Below, in pieces: positions 56,111 through 64,000 of a DNA stretch of 64,000 bases. The notes below the pieces were generated by a model, which worked only from the letters and a program-made list of their open reading frames with translations, was not told the DNA's origin and made no database searches. How positions within the stretch are numbered: position 1 is the first letter of the stretch; every line of letters begins with the position of its first letter. The DNA lies in the NCBI RefSeq assembly GCF_958298935.1, contig NC_084940.1:1270001-1334000 (forward strand), in the 5' to 3' direction. This DNA is from Phragmites australis. Lineage: Eukaryota; Streptophyta; Magnoliopsida; Poales; Poaceae. A program made the translations under genes and the position numbers.

Positions 56111-59100
56111 TTAATCTTCCATATTGCCAGACTCTGTGTCATTGGTTGAGCCATCCGATCTGCTGGAGTTTTTGTTCTTGTTCTGAATACCAGGAGAAGA
56201 TTGTTCTATGGATTTATCTGAAGCTTCTGCCTGAGATTGGCTACTGTTGTTCCGATAGCTATTTGCTGGAAGGCCTCTCTCTTTAAGCTGTTCAGTTTCA
56301 GAGATTGGTGCCTCAGTTTCACCACCTTGAATCTTGCCTTCAGTCTGTACCTGCAATTTGGATTCTTCTGAATATCTTAAATTATCCTTGGATTTATTAA
56401 GGTTCTGGAGACCACCTGGTGTGTCCTCAGTTGGGTTGGAAGCATTTTTTGTGTTCTCATCCAGCTGCTGAACTCCTGAAGCTTGTTTTCCTGAATGATC
56501 TAAAGCTTCGGCTTGAGATATTCTGTTGTTCTTCTGATTGGTATTTTCTGGGGGCTCCATTTCTTCAGGCTTATCAGTTCCAGTGTCCTGTGCCTTAGTT
56601 TCTTCAACTTGCTTGTTGTTACCCTGCAGTGATTGAACAATAGCTTGGTCAGCCTGTTGTTGGTGCTCAGGTTCTTTACTCGATTCAATGCTTTCCATGG
56701 GCCGTGATGGCTGTTTTTGGAGTTCCCCAAATGTTGCCGATATGTTAGATCCTGTTGTTCCATTGACTTCATTGTTGTTATCTTTAGATGATTGGGTGTT
56801 GGAGCTGTCAGTTTGCAGTTGCGTCTTGGATTTTTCATCAGCTGATGTTCCTTCAAGGTTCTTTTGGGAATTCATTCCTTTAGATCTCTCTCTCTCAAAT
56901 TGCCCGACTACTTGATTGTCTGAGAGATTGCCATTTGGTAGGGTGTTGACCTGATCACCTTGGCTCATAGCGGTTTCCTCGCCACTTGGCAACTCAAAGG
57001 AAGCTTCTTGTTGAGGACGAACTGAATTTCTATCTGCAATTTGAAGACGGTGATCTCATCAGTGGTGTAAACATACAAAACTTGTCCTAAGTTCCTAACA
57101 TTATATAAGAAGGCTTTGTGCCTGAGATGGTGAGGATTCAATGAGGAAGGAATCAATATTTAGGAGTACACAATCACAAGGTATTAGTTTCAAGAATACA
57201 CAATCACTAGGTATTGTTTAACCTAGTTCCTCAAAAGTGTTTGTCCACGATTTGAATGCTAAACCAAAAACCTTATATATACTGAAGAATTCTAACTACA
57301 TTGTTTACCGATCATAGGTAGTCATGGCTGATCTAAAGTGGTTGAGCAAGGTGCATTCTCCGTACTCTATAGCAACGTGAAACTTATTACAAAGAAGACT
57401 GAACTTTTTGTTCAGTAAGGATTGCCTCACCTGGTTCAGTACCTTGTGGATCATCTGAAGGTGCTGCTGGGCTCTTTATAGGTGCCATGACTTGATCAGT
57501 CGAGGGTGGTATTGGTGGCTCGATTTTTCCTAAGGAATCATAAGGTATATTCTGGGTGGAAGCAAGGCCTTGTGGAGCCTGAATGGTTGGTACTTGAGTT
57601 GCCACAGGAGGTTGTGCCTCTTGATTCTGTATAGAACTTGTCGCTGCCACATCACCACTGATTGGTGTCGAATCAGGCCCAGTGTTTGAAGTTTGTGCTT
57701 GGCTAGGCGGAAGTGTCGTCTTCCTATCAACACCAGCACTATGCACATCAGGAGTAGGTTCTTCACGTGGTTCAGAAGCACGTCCAGCATGAGTGTGGGC
57801 TTGTTCTTGGTTGACAATAAGTGGGTTCGCTAAAGTGCTTCCATGATAATCATCATGAGAGGATTCCTGATCCTTACGTAAAGCTTCTCTAGCATCTGGT
57901 GTCAGCCTTGTGACTTGATGGTCAAAAATTGTCTCTGGTACATTCGTTTGATCAGCGGTGGCAGCATTTGTCTCTTCTTTCCTTGGTTCAGTAGAGGAAG
58001 GTGGTTCTGAAGTATGAGCTGATTCTTGACCTGAAATGAAATAAATGTGGCAGTAATATTTCTTTTGTGTAAGCCTTTCTTTTACTAGGCATGTAAGAAG
58101 GTCCACTTTTAGTCAACTCTAAAGAGAAACCAAATAAATATTACCAGAAACAGCAAATTTCTGTTCAGCTGAGGCAGCTTCACCTTGTGCGGTACCACGC
58201 TGGGTGTCCGGAATGGATGCTGGGTCCGCTATAGGTGCCATGGCTTCTTGATCACTTGATTTAGCCTTGCCCAATGCATCGATTGATACATCTTGAGTTG
58301 CTACAGGTGGCTGTGCCCCATGCTCAGGGAAAATACTTTTGGTTGGCTCATCACCAATTGAAGGGCGATCATGACGAGCCGGCGTCAAATCAGGCCCAAC
58401 CTCTGAATTGTTTTCTTGGCTAGATGGAGATTTGGTTATCTTTTCATTAACATCGGTTCTATATGGATAAGTAGATTGCCCTTCACGTGGTTCAGAAGCA
58501 TATCCTCCGAGAGAAACTTGCTCCTGGCTTGGAAGTGACTCATCAATGCTATGATCATCAGGAGTATTATCCCGAACTTTCCTTGATGCATCCTGGGTAT
58601 CTGGGAATGGAGTTTTTGCTTTGTCTGCAGCAGCTTCTTTTGTTGGTTCAGTAGAGAAAGACGGTTTTACAGGACGAGCAGAATCTTGACCTGAAATGAG
58701 ATAAATAATCTTATTAGTGGTAGAACCGTTGGTTTTAAGGGTACTCCTGCTGAACTTAATTAACTGTAGGTTACTACCGTGTGTTCACACTACATAGCGT
58801 AAAGAACTTCATTACCTGATGGGGCAAGCTTTTGTGTGTCTGGGGCTGATGCTGGGACCACTGTAGTCGGGCTGTCTTCTCGAACAGTAGACGGTGGTTT
58901 CGAAGCCTTAGTTTCACCAGAGTCATCAGCAGGAACATCTACCTGAACTTTGCCTGAAGGATGCTGGGTATCTATGTCTTGTCGACCAGGAGTTGTTTGC
59001 GAGTCTTTGGCTTGATCAGATGTAGCAACTTCATCTCCATTCCTTTGTTCTATAGAGGAAATCAGTTGCGTCGAACGAACTGAATCTCTAATCTCTTCGT

Positions 59101-62100
59101 TCCTTGGCTTGGCAGAGGAAGCCATTTTTATAGGATGCGCACCTGAAATGTACGACACACCTTTTTTTTAGGGAAATACAGTAGGGGCATATATTATATA
59201 AAAGAAAAGGTAACAGAGTACAAAGAGAGCTGTACAGAAGCAAAACAAAGTTAACTAGAAACTGACAAGAGAGCTAAGAAAGAGAGTCTATTAGTGGCAG
59301 ACGTTGGTTTGAAGGGTATTCCTGTTGCACCTAATTAACTATAGGTTACTAGAATGTGCACCATTTGTCCACATTTCATACTGGAAAGAACTTCATTACC
59401 TGACGGAGAAATTTTTTGTTCACCAAGGGCTACATCATCCGGTTCAGTACCATGTTGTGTATCTGGAGCTGATGCTGGGACCATTGTAGGGGGGGTGTCT
59501 GCTCGAACAGCAGAGGATGGTTTGGAAGGCTTAGCTTTGCCTGAGTCATCAGCAAGTACATCTTCTTGAACTTCCCCTGAAGGACGCTGAGAGACCGATC
59601 TTATTGGTGCGGACAATATGTCTTGTCGACCAGGAGTTGTTTGCAGGTCTTTGGCTTGATCTGATGTAGCAACAGTAGCATCTCCATTACTTCGTTCTAT
59701 AGAGGAAATCAGTTGCGTCGAAGGAGCTGAGTCTCTAATCTCTTCGTTCCTTGGCTTGGCAGAGGAAGCCGTTTGTATAGGATGCGTAGAATCTTGACCT
59801 GAAACGCAAGTAACATCCTTATTAGTGGCAGACGCTGGTTTGAAGGGTACTCCTGTTGCACTTAATTAGCTATAGGTTACTCGAATGTGCACCATTTTCC
59901 CACACTACAAACTGGAAAGAACTTCATTACCTGACGGAGAAAATTTTTGTTCATCAAGGGCTACATCATCAGGTTCAGTACCATGTTGTGTGTCTGGAGC
60001 TGATGCTGGGACTACTGTAGGGGGGCTTTCTTCTCGAATAGCAGAGGATGGTTTGGAAGGCTTAGCTTTTCCTGAGTCATCAGCAGGTACATATTCCTGA
60101 ACTTCCCCTGAAGGATGCTGGGTATCTGAGAATGGAGGTACCAATCCTACTGGTGCAGACAATATGTCTTGTCGACCAGGAGTTGTTTGCGAGTCTTTGG
60201 CTCGACTGGGTGCAGCAACAATAGCAATTCCATTCCTTGGTTCAGTAGAGGAAATTAATTGCGTCGAAGGAGCAACATCCTTGACCGAACTTGGCTTGTG
60301 TCTAGTAGGGAGATCTGTTTCAGTGGGTTCAGGACTTGAGGCTTCTTTAGTGATGGATTTGGCAACATCAACTATTGGGGGCTTCTGGGCAATGGTAGGT
60401 TTTTCTTGAGGGGTAGTAAAGAAGGTAGTTTCCTTGCTTTGGGCAACTGAAGTTTCATGAGCAATAGGAGTACTTTGGCTTGAGGATGCCAGTGCTCCAT
60501 CGGGGAAAATATCAGTAGCAAGAGGCTTCTCTATTTGAGGAACTGTGGGAGATGAGGACACAGTATCAGCAGGAGGAACCAATATTGTCCAAGGTTCTGT
60601 GCTGGTCTTCTTCAGAGGGTCTATCCGAATTGGGTGGCCCGAGGTTGTAGGATGCTCTTTCTGCTGCTGTTGCTTCTTGAGTTCTTGTTTGTGCTGCTCC
60701 TCCACAGTCTTCATATCCCTCAGTACTTGCTTCCAAGAATCCCTGGTAGAAATAGCATCCCACCACCTCCTCACATTTTTCCTCGAGTCATACAAGTAGA
60801 GGAACTTGTCAGATGCTGTGATGTAGTGGGAATTTGGAAGGTGGACAAGGTCTGCCAGGGTGAACTTGTTTCCAGCAAGGAATTCACTATCACTGAGCCT
60901 TTGCTCATAAACTTCCAGAACTTCTTCTAGCTTTCTTGTATGTATGTCAATATCATTACCATCATCTTCTTCATCCAGGGGGAAGGCCAAATGGCAGAAC
61001 AAGGCCCGGCTTGGAGGATTGAATGCATGCTCCTCGTTGTGGAGCCATTGCTCAACTGAAGCCCTCTCCAGGGCATCCTTCCCAAGGAGGAATGGATATC
61101 CTTGATGTTCATATTTTTCTGCTATATAGCGGCAGATTTCTCTGGATTCTGAAGTTAGAAGGAAGAATCATCAATATTGAGTGAAGCACATCATTTATCA
61201 TTTTGATAAAAGCTGATTTTCAGTAACACAAGAAAAGTACAACGTGACTTCATATCACTTGAAGAGTGTACTCTGAAGAAACTTCCAAAAAAAAAGTTTA
61301 AATGTTAACGAGCAGCTGAAATTTGAATTCCAGTTAAATATCACTGATAGATTTTCTGAATCTGTTTTCTGTTGAAGGAAATATATGGATCAATACAACT
61401 TCATGTGCACCACCTGATAAGAACTAAACTATTACAAGCAGTTCATCTTGAATCGCACTCGCTCCCCCTCAATTTTCTGTTTACAACAATGGTTCTTTTC
61501 CAAATTCTATGTGCTGTCAAATTAACTGCACCCCCAATTGGAGAATACTTCTAAAGGTTTCCATCTTTAGAGAAAGACAACTCTTACAGCATGTTTGGGG
61601 ATTGAGACATTCTTTCTGAAAACACAATATTGGCCTGGGATCCCAAAGAGTAAAAGGTTTCATTTTATGGAAAGAAGAAACACATAATACTAGTCTAAGT
61701 CTGTCCATAACTCCGACATGCTAAGGAAATATCCTAATGTCTGCATGTCATGTTAATCAAAAAAGGAACATAAAAGTTCTTGAAGTGATTGTGACAAAAT
61801 AATGGTATCATATTAATTTTGGCAAATGTAGTTTGCATCACATCTAAACACCAATTCTTATGCCCTCACGATATCATATCTCCTTTCATTCTGACATGGT
61901 ACGTGATGAGTGTAGCTAGTATTCCTGCTTGTTCAAAGTGAGTGTCAATCAGTTCACTAGAATCATGCTTGCTATCAGCAAATTAGCCAATACAGTAAGG
62001 GCACCGAAGTAACTAGCATTCGCTGTTTTGTAGCCATAGTTAGCTAGATAAATGCAACTTCTTTGGCGAAGCAGAAGGCTCAAGAACTTTTTTAATGATA

Positions 62101-62619
62101 AATGCCAGTAAGTTAAGAGATTGATCAAATTTCTGCCAGGTTAGCTAGATAAATGCAACTTTCTGACATAGTTTCCTAGCAACAATCAATAAACAATCTA
62201 TGTCCTCGTAACAAGATAAATTGAATATTATCCAATGGTAAAAAAATATAAGCCTCAAGGAATGTATGTCTGTCATGTAATGGCAAGTGACTTCCACAAA
62301 ATTGAAGTATTACCTTCTAGAAATTTAGGCCCATCATAGAATGGAACTGGAGCATGTGACAATGCCTGCAGAGTGCAGAGGGAGAAAATGTAATACCGCT
62401 TAAATTATTCAAACAGCTGCTTCTTGCCAGAAAAATTACAAGAATTGGAGACACGACAAGTACCTGCAATCTGAGTAGGCTCTTGTAAGAAGCCGTGTGA
62501 GTCTTAAACTTGATATCCTTCTCATAGAGGCATGCAAGCACCCTCGACACATCAGGTAAGATAATAGATTTCTCATGATACACCTGAACGATAGGTGCTC
62601 CAGTACTAAGCCCCGCCAT
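56111..62619 (-). CDS. GST-like protein with a very long, repeat-built C-terminal tail, eight exons
   Basis: Exons (minus): 62619-62464, 62365-62314, 61148-59931, 59798-59400, 59142-58816, 58690-58145, 58030-57431, 57033-56111, giving 1,406 residues with all junctions in frame. Residues 1 to about 225 are GST-like, closest to phi class: VSRVLACLYEKDIKFKTH, APVPFYDGPKFLESREICRY, then a helical domain with KLEEVLEVYEQRLSDSEFLA, GNKFTLADLVHLPNSHYI and NVRRWWDAISTRDSWKQVL. The glutathione-site ESR is kept, but where phi GSTs have the catalytic Ser this protein has Leu21-Pro22, so catalysis is doubtful. The tail is rich in Pro, Ser, Thr, Glu and Gln and probably disordered. Exons 3-7 all end in phase 1, and exon 3's end, exon 4 and exon 5 are copies of each other. 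Exon 7 has an alternative read-through end (stop at 57387) giving 1,113 residues. The function of the tail is unknown. Confidence 0.85.
58700..60300 (-). repeat. Tandem exon-plus-intron copies inside the GST-tail gene
   Basis: Three coding blocks share TTPGRQDI, HPSGEVQ, ADDSGKAKPSKPSSA and VVPASAPDTQ: the end of exon 3 (about 59931-60300), exon 4 (59400-59798) and exon 5 (58816-59142). The introns between them are also alike (taattaactataggttact, gaacttcattacctga on plus). Confidence 0.88.
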
Positions 62620-64000
62620 GATGGTATGAACCTAGGTTACCAATGCTGAAATGGTGTGAAAGTAAATGCACTGACTCCCACATTCTCAGATATAGTAGGT
62701 TCCCTGCCTCTCACATCAAGCAAAGAGGAGATGCTTAAAGTAGAAAACCCAAAAGAGGAACCAATGGAGGAAGAGAACTAGAGGAAAATTAATAAATAAA
62801 AAAGGAAAGAAGAAGCAAACGAAGAGAAAAGCAAAAGCTAAAGTAAACAAAAAAAACTGAGTGGCAGCAGTTGACTTTTACGCTATGGTACCGATCTCTC
62901 TTCTGAATCATGTTCTGTAGCATCAAATTTTACCAAAACATGTTGCACTCCTAAACATAAAATAAGAAAGAACTATGGGAGTATTGATATTTAACATCGC
63001 CTGCCTCACAAGGTCAGAACAGCCCAAAAAATCTGTGTTGTGTTATCATGTACAAGAAGTTTGATCTGAAATTAAATCATAATTAGGCACCTCAGGAGTG
63101 AAGTACAAAGAACTATCGTATATGATAAACAAAGCATCTATAGGTGAAGAGCTAAAAGCGCTGAACTCTCAGCTGCAAAACCACTTTATTCGTTCCTTGG
63201 TCCTTTCATCTAGAGACAAACAGAACTGTTACGGGAGCAGAAAAAGTAATGCTAACAATGCTAGCTTAGCATCAGTGTCCCTTGGGCTATCAATCCTAGT
63301 ACCAGTCCAAAAGTCCAGGTGGGTGGTGATCAAATCATCAAATGTCATGTCAGTGAAAAATAAATTAAGAATCTTTGTTCTCACGGCAACGCAGGAACCA
63401 AGTCTTGGCACAAGGGAGCTGCCAACTTTAGCTCAACTTTATTCAGAGCAGAGTTTGGCATGAAGGTGCCTTGTTCAGCTCACAATTTGCAGTCCCCTAA
63501 TTATTTCACACACCATAGGACACCGTATGGCATGTCCCAAAAGAAAGCGGGAATTCAAATTGTGAGCACCTCATAAGTAGATTTGCACAACCAAATGGAC
63601 TCTTAAAGAACCATAGCACAGCCTAAACATGGCTTATTATTTCAACTATAGCAAGATTACAATATGTTAGAAAAATCAGACTGATATAATGTACAATTCA
63701 CATGCATTCTCTCCTATGTTACATCATGTGACAGAACTCAAGAATAACAAACAGATAGACTATGACTGACAGCTGATGGGCACAAGACTGCGGCTAAAAA
63801 CTGTCACTTCAGTCAATTGCAGCAGGTCTATTAATATGTGTGCTGGCGCCGGGCATGAGGAACTGGCACAGATTATTGCTAAGATCCTTCCAAATGAATG
63901 AAACCATGTATATTTTCACCGTCTCAATGTCCCCGTCCCCTCAGAGCCGAAAAGAAGCCACCCAATATTTTATCCTTGTGCTTCCCCTCATGCTCATCTC
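62620..64000 (-). promoter_or_regulatory. Upstream region of the GST-tail gene
   Basis: No further coding exon recognised. About 62700-62860 is strongly A/G-rich on plus, giving a CT-rich stretch on the gene's own strand such as plant leaders and promoters often have. The rest, to the window edge, is AT-rich with no recognisable gene. Confidence 0.4.

Noticed and set aside
63098..63463. 121-codon plus-strand open frame upstream of the GST-tail gene
   Set aside because: No domain or start context, AT-rich like its surroundings; chance frame in a promoter region.

Overview
The window looks like nuclear DNA of a grass (Poaceae). Host genes have GC-rich first exons and spliceosomal introns. Their products match plant families: SAUR, RopGEF, DUF674, SCAI/UPF0682 and a GST. 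More than half of the window is nested transposable elements typical of grasses. I saw no bacterial, organellar, rRNA or tRNA signal. All calls come from reading the sequence and from family knowledge; no database search was run.

Layout. 0-3 kb: a broken SAUR gene (minus strand) and the truncated 3' part of a RopGEF gene. 4.4-16.2 kb: a ~60-65 bp minisatellite split by an 11.1 kb Ty3/gypsy element of Tat type. That element lies on the minus strand, has both LTRs and a 1-mismatch TSD, carries a gag-pro remnant, has lost nearly all of pol, and bears an antisense extra ORF (Transposase_28-like). 18.4-19.3 kb: an intact two-exon DUF674 gene. 21.2-26.9 kb: a complete PIF/Harbinger transposon with TIRs, TAA TSD, an intact DDE transposase and a Myb/SANT-like ORF1. 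27.1-29.0 kb: a second copy of the broken SAUR locus plus a long-TIR MITE. 29.2-33.1 kb: a complete nine-exon SCAI homologue, followed by a small hAT-type element with an 8-bp TSD.

33.9-55.4 kb: a nest. A minus-strand LINE (35.1-54.7 kb) has been cut twice. The first cut is a Tat-type element (35801-43504, TSD cctac) that itself contains a 2.5 kb solo LTR. The second is a ~3.2 kb solo LTR (44494-53862) that itself contains a rearranged gypsy element with an RT fragment. Both sides of the nest carry copies of an unclassified repeat with a recurring palindromic motif.

56.1-62.6 kb: an eight-exon minus-strand gene. It has a GST-like N-terminus that lacks the usual phi-class catalytic serine, followed by a tail of over 1,100 residues built largely from phase-1 exons, some of them tandem copies with their introns.

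The probable functional host genes are DUF674 (18.4 kb), SCAI (29.2 kb) and GST-tail (56-62 kb). The most distinctive items are the GST-tail gene with exon multiplication, the intact Harbinger element with an extra small ORF, and the doubly interrupted LINE.
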